Below, in pieces: positions 44,808 to 52,271 of a stretch of DNA of 64,000 bases (positions within the stretch are counted from its first letter, which is position 1; each line of letters starts with the position of its first letter). Location: assembly GCF_024218795.1 (NCBI RefSeq), contig NZ_CP100403.1, forward strand, positions 62,001 through 126,000, read 5' to 3'. Under the pieces are notes generated by a model. It searched no databases. It was not told where the DNA came from and saw nothing but the letters and a program-made list of their open reading frames with translations. The DNA is from Halorussus aquaticus (GTDB taxonomy: Archaea > Halobacteriota > Halobacteria > Halobacteriales > Haladaptataceae). The position numbers and the translations under genes were made by a program.

Positions 44808-45470
44808 ATGGGACACCGCGCACTTGTTGCGTACGAACGCACAGACGGACAGTACACGCTCCACTACAGCCACTGGGGCGCAGCGAACCTGAAGCTCAAA
44901 CACCGAATCTCGGCTGAGTCGCCGTTCGGTGGCGAAGACACCGACTCCACGTGGGCGAAACAGGTGCTGGCGGAACTGGCCGATGGCCTCGAGGCAGATG
45001 CCGTCGACGGGTACCTCGTCGGCGAGGACCGACCGTCGACGGTCGTCGAGCCGAAGCCCCGCGCCACCGGGCTCACCCTCGACGAGATCGTCGCTGACCA
45101 CCTCGACTACCTCCACCACGAGGCGTTTTTCGTGGTGTCGGCGACGTTCGAGGTGACCGCGTATCGGACGCTGTGGTTCGGCCTGCAGTACGACTCGGAG
45201 ACAGTCGAACAGGGAGAAACAGTCGGGAACGGCGCGCTCGCGACAGTACGTTGGTACGACGGCGAGCCGGTCGGTGACGGCCACCTGCAGGGGCAGTTCG
45301 AGGCCCTCAAAGACGTCGTCGGCGACATGATCGACAAAGGCGTCTTCACGCCGTCGACGGCGAGACAGTACCTGAAACGAAAGCTGGCCGAGCGGGTCGG
45401 AGACCGACAGGAGCTACTCATCCCGACTGGCGAATCTCCCTTCGAGAAAGCGAGCCTGAACCACTCCTAG
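44808..45470 (+). CDS. DUF6735 family protein
   Basis: 220 residues; the start MGHRALVAYERTDGQYTLHY followed by SHWGAANLKLKHRISAESPF is the recognisable beginning of the haloarchaeal DUF6735 family, common on plasmids and viruses. The rest is alpha/beta with a C-terminal helix rich in Arg/Lys. The role is unknown. It is regulated, if at all, by the hairpin copy just upstream. Confidence 0.8.
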   Translation: MGHRALVAYERTDGQYTLHYSHWGAANLKLKHRISAESPFGGEDTDSTWAKQVLAELADGLEADAVDGYLVGEDRPSTVVEPKPRATGLTLDEIVADHLDYLHHEAFFVVSATFEVTAYRTLWFGLQYDSETVEQGETVGNGALATVRWYDGEPVGDGHLQGQFEALKDVVGDMIDKGVFTPSTARQYLKRKLAERVGDRQELLIPTGESPFEKASLNHS

Positions 45471-45496
45471 TTCGATCTGCTTCGTGGCAACTGCTG

Positions 45497-45527
45497 TTTT
45501 TTCAGGGGCAGGAATAGGTGAGCCCCT
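45497..45527 (+). promoter_or_regulatory. T-tract plus hairpin element (copy g), stem changed
   Basis: TTTTTT (45497-45502) then AGGGGC (45504-45509), loop AGGAATAGGTGA, and GCCCCT (45522-45527). The stem has the opposite polarity (GGGGC/GCCCC) to the CCCC/GGGG copies, which is direct evidence of compensatory change. The next ATG is at 45546. Confidence 0.65.
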
Positions 45528-45545
45528 ACGTGGGCTCGTGATTCC

Positions 45546-45968
45546 ATGACCGAGCAACCATCCGACGATCCGTTCCACGACTGCGAGCTGAACCCCAAGG
45601 CAATCTTGGGAACGCACACCTTCGAAGACGTCCTATTCACCGACGAGACGGAGACACCGGTGAACGTGCTGACGGGCCAAACGCCAGCGCACTCACAAGC
45701 GACCGTCGACGAAGCACGTGAGTTCGCAGCCAGTATTGACACCGATACACCACAGATCGCACTCCCAGCCTTGGTGGAGACACAGATCGAGACCGCCAGC
45801 AAGCCCTACACCGCAGCCGCATTCTTCCATTTCAAGGCAACCGGCTCGCTCGAACTGCATCGAGCCTACCACGCGGCGTACGAGTCGGATGGGTTCTCGG
45901 TCGCATTCGAGGCCAACTACGAATCAGGGAATCTGACCATCACCGTCGAACGTGCGGACGACCCCTGA
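45546..45968 (+). CDS. hypothetical acidic protein
   Basis: 140 residues. It has PKAILGTHTFEDVLFTDET and a C-terminal YESDGFSVAFEANYESGNLT strand pair. No family recognised. It sits between two hairpin elements, each belonging to the next gene. Confidence 0.6.
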   Translation: MTEQPSDDPFHDCELNPKAILGTHTFEDVLFTDETETPVNVLTGQTPAHSQATVDEAREFAASIDTDTPQIALPALVETQIETASKPYTAAAFFHFKATGSLELHRAYHAAYESDGFSVAFEANYESGNLTITVERADDP

Positions 45969-45990
45969 GAGAGGGAAGTGCCGAGAGTGG

Positions 45991-46020
45991 TTTTTGTGCG
46001 CCGGCGATGGGTGCCGGCGC
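45991..46020 (+). promoter_or_regulatory. T-tract plus hairpin element (copy h), perfect 8-bp stem
   Basis: TTTTT (45991-45995), then GCGCCGGC (45998-46005), loop GATGGGT (46006-46012) and GCCGGCGC (46013-46020). This copy shows most clearly that the stem sequence is free while the loop is kept. Confidence 0.7.
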
Positions 46021-46076
46021 AGCACGGGGTGAGCGAACGATGAGCCCCGGTGCGTCGGTGCTTCGAGGTGTTCGAG

Positions 46077-46568
46077 ATGCATATGGTAATTTACGCGCTG
46101 GTAGAGGCATCGACAGAAAACGAAGCGCTATCCACCGGAAAGGCGGTGTTCGAGCGATTGGTCGGCGCCGATCCACACGCCTGCGCTGTGTTTGACTACT
46201 TCGTCACCTTCGACAACGAGGACACAACCGTTGCGGGCAAAGCGCGATGGGGCGATCTCCCGATTGCGGCGACCGTTGATTCCGAGAAAGGACAAGAACT
46301 GCTTGATCGTGGTTGGGAAGCAACGAAAGCGGAGTTCGAGCGGAATCTCGACCAAGTGAGAGAGGCACTTGACGAGCTCTCCAGCGAGGAGATCATGCGT
46401 GATGAGAACCTTGCTCGGCACGCGTTCCACCAAGTTGGCGCGTACGACGGACCGACGATCTTCCTCTACAACGAGCACGCGAACGGCATCCGGCATCGCG
46501 AGCAGTTGGATCGACTCCTCGAGGAAAGTGAGGATCTCTGGATTGTGCCCGCAGACGTCCACTTCTGA
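46077..46568 (+). CDS. hypothetical protein sharing a domain with the 42987 gene
   Basis: 163 residues. MHMVIYALVEASTENEALST, followed by a central acidic region and TIFLYNEHANGIRHREQLDR then LWIVPADVHF, parallels VVHLLVEASTFYAAIAKGAA, TTFLYDEGGRNVREEDRLTV and VWLVPAIAL of the larger zinc-ribbon protein. ATG codons at 46077 and 46083 are possible starts; the ATG at 46040 is out of frame. Function unknown. Confidence 0.65.
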   Translation: MHMVIYALVEASTENEALSTGKAVFERLVGADPHACAVFDYFVTFDNEDTTVAGKARWGDLPIAATVDSEKGQELLDRGWEATKAEFERNLDQVREALDELSSEEIMRDENLARHAFHQVGAYDGPTIFLYNEHANGIRHREQLDRLLEESEDLWIVPADVHF

Positions 46569-46574
46569 TCGACT

Positions 46575-46940
46575 ATGCCTCGAATCACTAACTGGCGACG
46601 GGAGAGCCAGACGCCCACACTCAAGTACCGAAACGCTGAGACCGGAGCGAGAGCGGTTCTACACAGAACTCCAGACTCGTACGTCTACAAGTGGCGCGGG
46701 GCGATCCTCGCCGACGGGTACCCCCTCTGGTCGCGAGGGTACGAGACAAAAGACGCGAAATCGTTCCGTGAAGAGCTCCACGAACGGCCAGCGCCTGAAC
46801 TGAGTTGTCCCGAGTGTCCGAACGACGACGTCCTCGTCGGTGAGAAAGCAGCTGACGGCGCGAAAGTACAGCGCTGGTTCGACTGTCCCGACTGCGGGTA
46901 TGAAGCGCCCTCGCGAATCGTGTACGGCGCCGAGCGCTGA
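46575..46940 (+). CDS. DUF7568-like zinc-ribbon protein
   Basis: 121 residues; N-terminal WRRESQTPTLKYRNAETGAR and VYKWRGAILADGYPLWSRGY, then a C-terminal ribbon with CPECPNDD and CPDCG. It begins six bases after the preceding stop and has no hairpin of its own, so it is co-transcribed with the 46077 gene. Confidence 0.68.
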   Translation: MPRITNWRRESQTPTLKYRNAETGARAVLHRTPDSYVYKWRGAILADGYPLWSRGYETKDAKSFREELHERPAPELSCPECPNDDVLVGEKAADGAKVQRWFDCPDCGYEAPSRIVYGAER

Positions 46941-46966
46941 TTGATGGGTGCGTATCTACGGTGACG

Positions 46967-46993
46967 TTTATTTTGGGCCGGAATGGGTGGCCC
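46967..46993 (+). promoter_or_regulatory. T-tract plus hairpin element (copy i), stem changed
   Basis: TTTATTTT (46967-46974), then GGGCC (46975-46979), loop GGAATGGGT and GGCCC (46989-46993). The next ATG is at 47018. Confidence 0.65.
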
Positions 46994-47017
46994 ATCTCAA
47001 TCGGGCCAGATCCATAG

Positions 47018-47413
47018 ATGAGTCTGGAAGTCATCGACCGCCACAGCGAAGCACTGTTCGAGTTCCTCTGGTGTCCGGTCTGCGGGCACGAGATATTCAG
47101 TCACATCCCCTTCGAGGGGATATTCTGCAAGAACTGCAATACGCAGGTTAAACTGCAAGAGTCACGGGAGACACGCGGCTACGAGGAGGCCGTCCTCGCC
47201 TGCTTCGACACCGATTCGACGTGGAACCTCCACGTCGACGAGAAGCTCCGTCGCGATCTTCCGGATGGGTCGGCGCGGGTGAAGGTCCTCGGTGCCCCAG
47301 GCGACTATGAGGTCGATTGGTGGAGTCCGAAGCCGGGTGAGGACTGGGAGCCGGTCGAACGTGGTGAGTTCGACGATGTCGAGGAACCTTCGGAGGTCTC
47401 TCATTTGGCTTAG
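47018..47413 (+). CDS. DUF7567-like zinc-ribbon protein
   Basis: 131 residues; begins MSLEVIDRHSEALFEFLWCP, with CPVCGHE and CKNC forming a ribbon in the first 50 residues, then an alpha/beta region with ARVKVLGAPGDYEVDWWSPK. A haloarchaeal mobile-element family; function unknown. Confidence 0.7.
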   Translation: MSLEVIDRHSEALFEFLWCPVCGHEIFSHIPFEGIFCKNCNTQVKLQESRETRGYEEAVLACFDTDSTWNLHVDEKLRRDLPDGSARVKVLGAPGDYEVDWWSPKPGEDWEPVERGEFDDVEEPSEVSHLA

Positions 47414-47491
47414 CGAAGCCCTGCTGCAAATCTAAAACCGGGTCACAGAGAGTACTCGCATCGGTTAAGTACTCGGTCCTGCCATCTGTCT

Positions 47492-48562
47492 ATGAAGTTA
47501 ATGTTTACTCGAGATGATCTCCCTCGTAATGACCGTCTTTCTAATCCTATCACAGTCCTCGTTCGAGCGGTCTCGCCCTCCAGCAGTAACAAACTCGATT
47601 TTGAAGTTACAGTCGAGGATGCAGACGGACATACAATCTCTCTTAAAATCTGGTCGACACATTCTCTCTCCCTTTCGCTTACCGAAGGTCACCGGTACGA
47701 ACTGAAAGACGTGCGAGGAAGGTACTGGTCACAGGGTGGAAGTCGACACTACCAGCTCGACAGTACGAAGGATCTGACAGTAACTGAACTCGGTCCGGCC
47801 GATGACACCGCAACGCGACTCTTAATTGTCGGCGACACACACGTCGGTTATCGGCATCGTCGCCGTGATAAGAAAGCAAAAGGTGCTAAAGATCTCGACG
47901 CTCGTGATCGCTTCCAAGCGGTAATGGATCAGGCCAAGACCCTAGACGCTGATGCCATTGTCCACGCCGGGGACATTTTCGATCACGTTGCCATCGGGGC
48001 AGACCGGTCCTTTGTGATAGACGCTCTCAACTCAGAGCTCAATATTCCGTTCTACTACATCTACGGGAACCACGATGAGCCTGCTAGCCGTCGAACAGTT
48101 GATGGAGCAACTAATGATACGTCAGGGATTGAGCGTCTCTCCAACGATGGAGAATCAGTAGGGGAAGCAGGCGTTACGCTATTCGGAATCGATTACAGCC
48201 ACGATAGCTTCCCGGGCGAGCCGCTCGAAGCCTCGGTTCAATCAGTACTTTCAAACGCGAATGTATTGGTCGTCCACGATACTCCATACCCTGTCCGGAA
48301 TGAAAACGGGTACCACATACATCAAAAGAGGGGAGCAGATTTTCGGAAGGCTATTGAACAAACCTCCGTTGAAATTGATCTCATCGTCTCCGGACACATG
48401 CACGTCGGTCAACAGGGCACGCTTGATGAGTTCCAAACGCCCGTCCTTGTTACCGGAGCACCAGCACCAATCAATAGCGGGAAAGAAGACAACAACCCGT
48501 CAACGTGGCTCCTCCGCGTGACTGAGAGCGGCATTGACGACATCACACGACACCCTCTCTGA
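47492..48562 (+). CDS. metallophosphoesterase with N-terminal OB-like domain (Mre11/SbcD-like)
   Basis: 356 residues. An N-terminal 105-residue beta-rich part (FEVTVEDADGHTISLKIW, GHRYELKDVRGRYWSQGG) looks like an OB-fold. A calcineurin-like phosphoesterase follows with all metal motifs: VGDTHVGY (about 114), AGDIFDH, GNHDE, VVHDT and SGHMHVG. This layout suggests a nuclease or repair phosphoesterase acting on nucleic acid. It has lower GC than both neighbours and no hairpin element, so it is probably inserted cargo, possibly defence-related. Confidence 0.8.
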   Translation: MKLMFTRDDLPRNDRLSNPITVLVRAVSPSSSNKLDFEVTVEDADGHTISLKIWSTHSLSLSLTEGHRYELKDVRGRYWSQGGSRHYQLDSTKDLTVTELGPADDTATRLLIVGDTHVGYRHRRRDKKAKGAKDLDARDRFQAVMDQAKTLDADAIVHAGDIFDHVAIGADRSFVIDALNSELNIPFYYIYGNHDEPASRRTVDGATNDTSGIERLSNDGESVGEAGVTLFGIDYSHDSFPGEPLEASVQSVLSNANVLVVHDTPYPVRNENGYHIHQKRGADFRKAIEQTSVEIDLIVSGHMHVGQQGTLDEFQTPVLVTGAPAPINSGKEDNNPSTWLLRVTESGIDDITRHPL

Positions 48563-48593
48563 GGACTGGTTGTTGTTGCGCCGGCGGTGTTTG

Positions 48594-48906
48594 ATGTCGA
48601 CACGAAGTCCACTAAGATTCGTCCAACGAGTCGACCAGGACGACGAACCAAACGATGCGGACCAGGTCGCACAGGTGTACCGACACTCGGACAGCTACCC
48701 GACGAGCGTCCTGCAGGATCTCGTCCAGCTGAAGGAACTGCTCGATGCGACCCGCGCCGAGAGAGGACCGGCCTACACGGCAGCGGCGTTCGTGTTCCTC
48801 GACAAGCTCTCGAGGCCCCACCGACGAGGCCTTCGAGCGAGCCACTTGGCAAGTTCCACAGCCCCTAGAGCACGCGCTCGAAGAGCTGGTCGCTAAGCCG
48901 GCGTGA
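48594..48906 (+). pseudogene. internally deleted remnant of a plasmid-type gene
   Basis: The first part, RVDQDDEPNDADQVAQVYRH to AAAFVFLDKLS, is intact. The sequence then jumps, in a different frame, to GPTDEAFERATWQVPQPLEH and ends ALEELVAKPA with a TGA at 48904-48906. The missing middle and the frame change indicate a deletion that removed most of the protein. Confidence 0.6.
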
Positions 48907-48919
48907 GAACGCGACCGGT

Positions 48920-50284
48920 CTAAATGATGCCGCCGATGACGAGCAGGCCGACGACGAGCAGCAGCGTCGCGACCACGCTCCCTCCAGCGAGTAACTTGTT
49001 CTCCATCGCCTTCTCGTGGAGTGGCATTACGGCGTATTCCTCGCGGAACGCCTCGAGGTTCTCCTCGTCGTAGAAGTACTTCGTCTTCAGCGCGAACCGT
49101 TCCGTCACCGCACAGCCCGTACAGATCGGCTCACCTTCCAGCCGCTCCGTTTTGATGTGGCTGGAGCAGGCGATGGCCCCGCAGTTCGGACAGTAGGTGT
49201 ACGTCTCATCGCCGCCGCTCGTGTCACAGTGGACGCACCGATGGATGCCGTCCTCGGCGGTCACTCGTGACGGGCCCGCCGCGTAGTACTCATAGGGATA
49301 GGTGTACTCCTGGTGGTCGGTGGTGTGCCGAACCTCGGGAAGGTACACCGGTTCGATCGACTGGACGGAGACGTCCGAGCGGTTCGGCTCGCAGGTCTTG
49401 TTGTACGTGACGTTGTTGTCGCCGGTGTAGGTGACCGTCGTCGTGTGGTGCTGCTGGAGCCGCTCGACGGCCCACTCCTTGTACTCGGTCTGCGTCTGGC
49501 CGAACCGCCGCTCCTCGACGTCGTCGAACACCTCTCCGAACTGCTCGGCGTCGAGATCGACCGTCGCGTGGAGGTTCTCGGTGACCAGCGTCGCGACGTC
49601 CTCGTCGACGACCTGCGGCCGCCCGCGTTCGGCGTGGGCGACGAATCGCGATCGGTCGTTGATCCGGTGGATGACGCCCAACGACGTCTCGAAGACGGCG
49701 TTCGTGTCCGCGGTGACCGCGACCACTGGGCGGAACGTCACCGATGAGTGCGGTTCTGGGAGGTCGGTGGTTTCGATGTTCTCGATGTCGCGGAACGCCT
49801 CCGTGACTGGCGCGTCGACGTCGACGGCCGGGTCGTACGGGCGTAGGGTCTCGTCGCAGAGAATCTCGATGCGCCCGTTGTAGAGGTCGAGGCCGATCTC
49901 GTCGGCGATCTCCCGGAGGTCCTCGCCGTCGAGTAACTCGATGGGATGCGGATCGTCGTTCTGCTGGAGGCGGTCGGCGTACTCCTGGGCAGGATTCGTG
50001 AACCGGCCTGTCGTGACTACCATTCCGCGTTTCGGGCCATCGGAGTCGAACGTCGCGATCGCCGAGTGGAGCTTCTGGACGACCGGGCGCCCGACCGTGC
50101 CCGTGTGCTTACACTCGACGATGATCGCGCGGCGGGTACCGTCGACAACCTCCTCCATGATGACGTCGCGGCCCTCGTCGGCCGTCCGCTCTGCCTGGCG
50201 GACGTTCTCGTAGCCGAGGTTGCGGAACACGTCCTCCATCACGTCCTCGAACTCGAACCCTGAGAGATCGTCCAGTACAGCCAT
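48920..50284 (-). CDS. Mrr-like restriction endonuclease with zinc ribbon and C-terminal membrane helix
   Basis: 454 residues. N-terminal Mrr-type nuclease domain (about 8-110): GFEFEDVMEDVFRNLGYENV, then GRDVIMEEVVDG and AIIVECKHTGTVGRPVVQKL, giving D and E-x-K. The middle is a beta-rich domain, then zinc ribbons CVHC/CPNC and CTGC (about 360-415), then a single C-terminal membrane helix (about 433-452). Mrr proteins cut modified DNA; the membrane anchor is unusual and may place it at the transfer channel or envelope. It is the only reverse-strand gene in this module. The start at 50284 is the first that keeps the domain complete. Confidence 0.78.
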   Translation of the reverse strand: MAVLDDLSGFEFEDVMEDVFRNLGYENVRQAERTADEGRDVIMEEVVDGTRRAIIVECKHTGTVGRPVVQKLHSAIATFDSDGPKRGMVVTTGRFTNPAQEYADRLQQNDDPHPIELLDGEDLREIADEIGLDLYNGRIEILCDETLRPYDPAVDVDAPVTEAFRDIENIETTDLPEPHSSVTFRPVVAVTADTNAVFETSLGVIHRINDRSRFVAHAERGRPQVVDEDVATLVTENLHATVDLDAEQFGEVFDDVEERRFGQTQTEYKEWAVERLQQHHTTTVTYTGDNNVTYNKTCEPNRSDVSVQSIEPVYLPEVRHTTDHQEYTYPYEYYAAGPSRVTAEDGIHRCVHCDTSGGDETYTYCPNCGAIACSSHIKTERLEGEPICTGCAVTERFALKTKYFYDEENLEAFREEYAVMPLHEKAMENKLLAGGSVVATLLLVVGLLVIGGII

Positions 50285-50347
50285 CCCGATATACCTGGAC
50301 AGTACGTTGCAACTGTCAAATACGTTGCCGAACGCAGCTACGTCCTG

Positions 50348-50378
50348 TTTTTGAACCCCCCGAGAGGGGTGCGGGGGT
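50348..50378 (+). promoter_or_regulatory. T-tract plus hairpin element (copy j)
   Basis: TTTTT (50348-50352), then an ACCCCC arm, CGAGAGGGGTGC loop and GGGGGT arm (50355-50378). The next ATG is at 50408, 56 bases after the T-tract. It lies in the divergent gap with the Mrr-like gene. Confidence 0.65.
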
Positions 50379-50407
50379 GATCGAACGAGCCTCCCGCGAA
50401 CCAACCT

Positions 50408-50812
50408 ATGAGTGGAATCAGCGACCCACGCTCACACGTACAGTCACGGACCTCGGCTGATCCCAACGTCATCTACGTCGGTTACCGTCGCCGAGGCCGC
50501 GCCATCGTCGAGAAGCAATCGGACCAACAACAGCTCACGCCAGAGCGGAGTCTCGAGCTGGCGAATCACAGTCCTTCGGGCTTCGAATGGGGATATGGTG
50601 GCAGCGGGCCAGCCCAACTCGCACTCGCCCTCCTGCTCGATTACACTGATGATGAGGAGTTGGCGCTTGCGGAGTACAAGGCGTTCAAGACCGAAGTAGT
50701 GAGCCAGCTAGAGTGTACAGGACCTGACGGCTGCTGGCAACTCACCGGACGCGAGATAGATGCAGCCCTTCGTGAGATAGTCGACGAGCCAGTCGCACCG
50801 TCCGTCAACTAA
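50408..50812 (+). CDS. DUF6166 family protein
   Basis: 134 residues; NVIYVGYRRRGRAIVEKQ, SPSGFEWGYGGSGPAQLALA and LLLDYTDDEELALAEYKAFK are characteristic of DUF6166, small proteins frequent on plasmids and phages, often placed near replication or DNA-transfer genes. Function unknown. It is followed 19 bases later by the DUF7389 gene. Confidence 0.82.
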   Translation: MSGISDPRSHVQSRTSADPNVIYVGYRRRGRAIVEKQSDQQQLTPERSLELANHSPSGFEWGYGGSGPAQLALALLLDYTDDEELALAEYKAFKTEVVSQLECTGPDGCWQLTGREIDAALREIVDEPVAPSVN

Positions 50813-50831
50813 CGACCACAGAGAGCAATCA

Positions 50832-51110
50832 ATGTCAGAACACACCCAGCAGCCTCGTACGGGCGCAGAATCGTCGCAGAACCGTGAGCGTCAGGCACCA
50901 ACCGAGTACGTCGAGCGAAGCGATGTCGGCGTCTCACTCACCGTCAAACTTACTCGCGGTACTGGCACCCGCGATCAAGACAAGATCACGGCCAAAGTGA
51001 AGGGCAAGACGCTCGAAGACGCCCGCGAGGATATGGAAACCCTCCGCGAGTATATCCACGACCTCGCTGAGGACACTCGCCAGATCCAGCCAGCCGACTC
51101 ACACGAATAG
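50832..51110 (+). CDS. DUF7389-like small protein
   Basis: 92 residues; a disordered polar start, then a short domain GVSLTVKLTRGTGTRDQDKI with KVKGKTLEDAREDMETLREY. Likely co-transcribed with the DUF6166 gene. A small DNA-binding or regulatory role is only a guess. Confidence 0.65.
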   Translation: MSEHTQQPRTGAESSQNRERQAPTEYVERSDVGVSLTVKLTRGTGTRDQDKITAKVKGKTLEDAREDMETLREYIHDLAEDTRQIQPADSHE

Positions 51111-51150
51111 TACTTCTTTTGACTATTGCACAGAATTGTGTAACCAAAGG

Positions 51151-51810
51151 ATGTACGAGGTGTGCGGTGAGAAGGAACTCAAGGTCATCCTCGCGCTTGA
51201 CCCGGGCGATTCCATCTCAGGCGTCGCGCGGAAGATCGACGAGAACCGGGAGACGATCCGTCGCGTCGTGAATCGCCTCGAGGAGGCGGGATACGTCGCA
51301 TACGACGATGGGCTTCATCTCGTCGATCAGACGCTCCGAGACACCGGTCTCGAGTTCCTGACGGCGGTAGCAAACATCTCGCCGCCGTCGATCTCAGAGG
51401 CGTACGTCCTCCCGCAGTTCGCGGGGATGGAGTATGCATACACTGGCATCGATGCGGTCTACGTCTGGACCCGCGGTGGCTACCAGGTCGCCCGCGACCC
51501 AGCGGACTATCCGCTGTTCATCGCCGTCCACGAGTCCGACCTCGACGACTGGACGGCGTTCTTCGATCGATTCGGGATCCCGACTGCGGAAGAACGCCTT
51601 CCCGCTGCCGACCTCGATGGTGCGATACAAGTGGTATTCGAGCCGCGGCCACAGATCGAAGTCGAGATGGTCGACGGACGGCCCGTCATCCCACTCCAAG
51701 AAACCGTGGCGTTCGCAAACGAGCACTACGCGCACTTCCAGTCAGCGCTCGATATGCTCGGCCGCATGTACGACAGCGTCGACACTGACGCGAACTACCG
51801 TCCAAACTGA
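51151..51810 (+). CDS. winged-helix regulator (antitoxin-like)
   Basis: 219 residues. It begins MYEVCGEKELKVILALDPGD and has an N-terminal winged helix (SGVARKIDENRETIRRVVNR then EEAGYVAYDDGLHLVD). The C-terminal alpha/beta region (about 75-219; YAYTGIDAVYVWTRGGYQVA) is of the kind seen in nucleotidyltransferase-linked antitoxins. In related haloarchaeal loci a nucleotidyltransferase often follows; here only a 73-residue protein does. An in-frame GTG at 51136 is possible but less likely. Confidence 0.72.
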   Translation: MYEVCGEKELKVILALDPGDSISGVARKIDENRETIRRVVNRLEEAGYVAYDDGLHLVDQTLRDTGLEFLTAVANISPPSISEAYVLPQFAGMEYAYTGIDAVYVWTRGGYQVARDPADYPLFIAVHESDLDDWTAFFDRFGIPTAEERLPAADLDGAIQVVFEPRPQIEVEMVDGRPVIPLQETVAFANEHYAHFQSALDMLGRMYDSVDTDANYRPN

Positions 51811-51860
51811 CTTGGAGTTCTGACAAGGAATTTCTTCGACCGGGAGTGGCCTGGCCGCTG

Positions 51861-51890
51861 TTTATTGTCGCCTTGAGAGAGCGGAGGCGA
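51861..51890 (+). promoter_or_regulatory. T-tract plus hairpin element (copy k), divergent
   Basis: GTTTATTG, then TCGCCT (51868-51873), loop TGAGAGAGCGG and AGGCGA (51885-51890). Stem is again different; the loop keeps GAGAG but not GGGT. The next ATG is at 51898, so it is closer to the start than other copies. Confidence 0.45.
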
Positions 51891-51897
51891 ACAAAAA

Positions 51898-52119
51898 ATG
51901 AGCGACTCGTCAGATCTATCCGTCGAATCAGACGGTCTCACACCGGAACAACGTCTTGAACCGCCAAACACCAGACTCATCAACGCTGGTATCGTGACGA
52001 TTCACGACATGGAGACGCTCCGAGCCTGCGTCGCCTACGAGAACGCGAATCAGCAGCGCATCCAGATCCTCCGCCGACTTGAACAGCGGGCCAGCGAAAT
52101 CCGCTCACAGGACGACTAA
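51898..52119 (+). CDS. small helical protein downstream of the regulator
   Basis: 73 residues; TRLINAGIVTIHDMETLRAC and QQRIQILRRLEQRASEIRSQ form a helical pair. No recognised family. Position and the hairpin upstream support it as a gene. Confidence 0.6.
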   Translation: MSDSSDLSVESDGLTPEQRLEPPNTRLINAGIVTIHDMETLRACVAYENANQQRIQILRRLEQRASEIRSQDD

Positions 52120-52207
52120 CGGAACATTCGGGGATGTCTGTCGGAGCCTTAGTAGATGAAGGATCGAATGATTGACCCACCGTATTAGGGATTAGAATAT
52201 TATAGTT

Positions 52208-52224
52208 CAGACTATTATAGTCTG
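52208..52224. promoter_or_regulatory. 17-bp palindrome over a TATA-like box
   Basis: CAGACTATTATAGTCTG is a perfect palindrome whose centre is TATTATA. It lies 47 bases before the ATPase start (52272), suggesting an operator over the promoter. Confidence 0.5.
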
Positions 52225-52271
52225 GTTCCTAACTTCGGAGCACATATGTATCTCCCACAACGACTGGGAGT

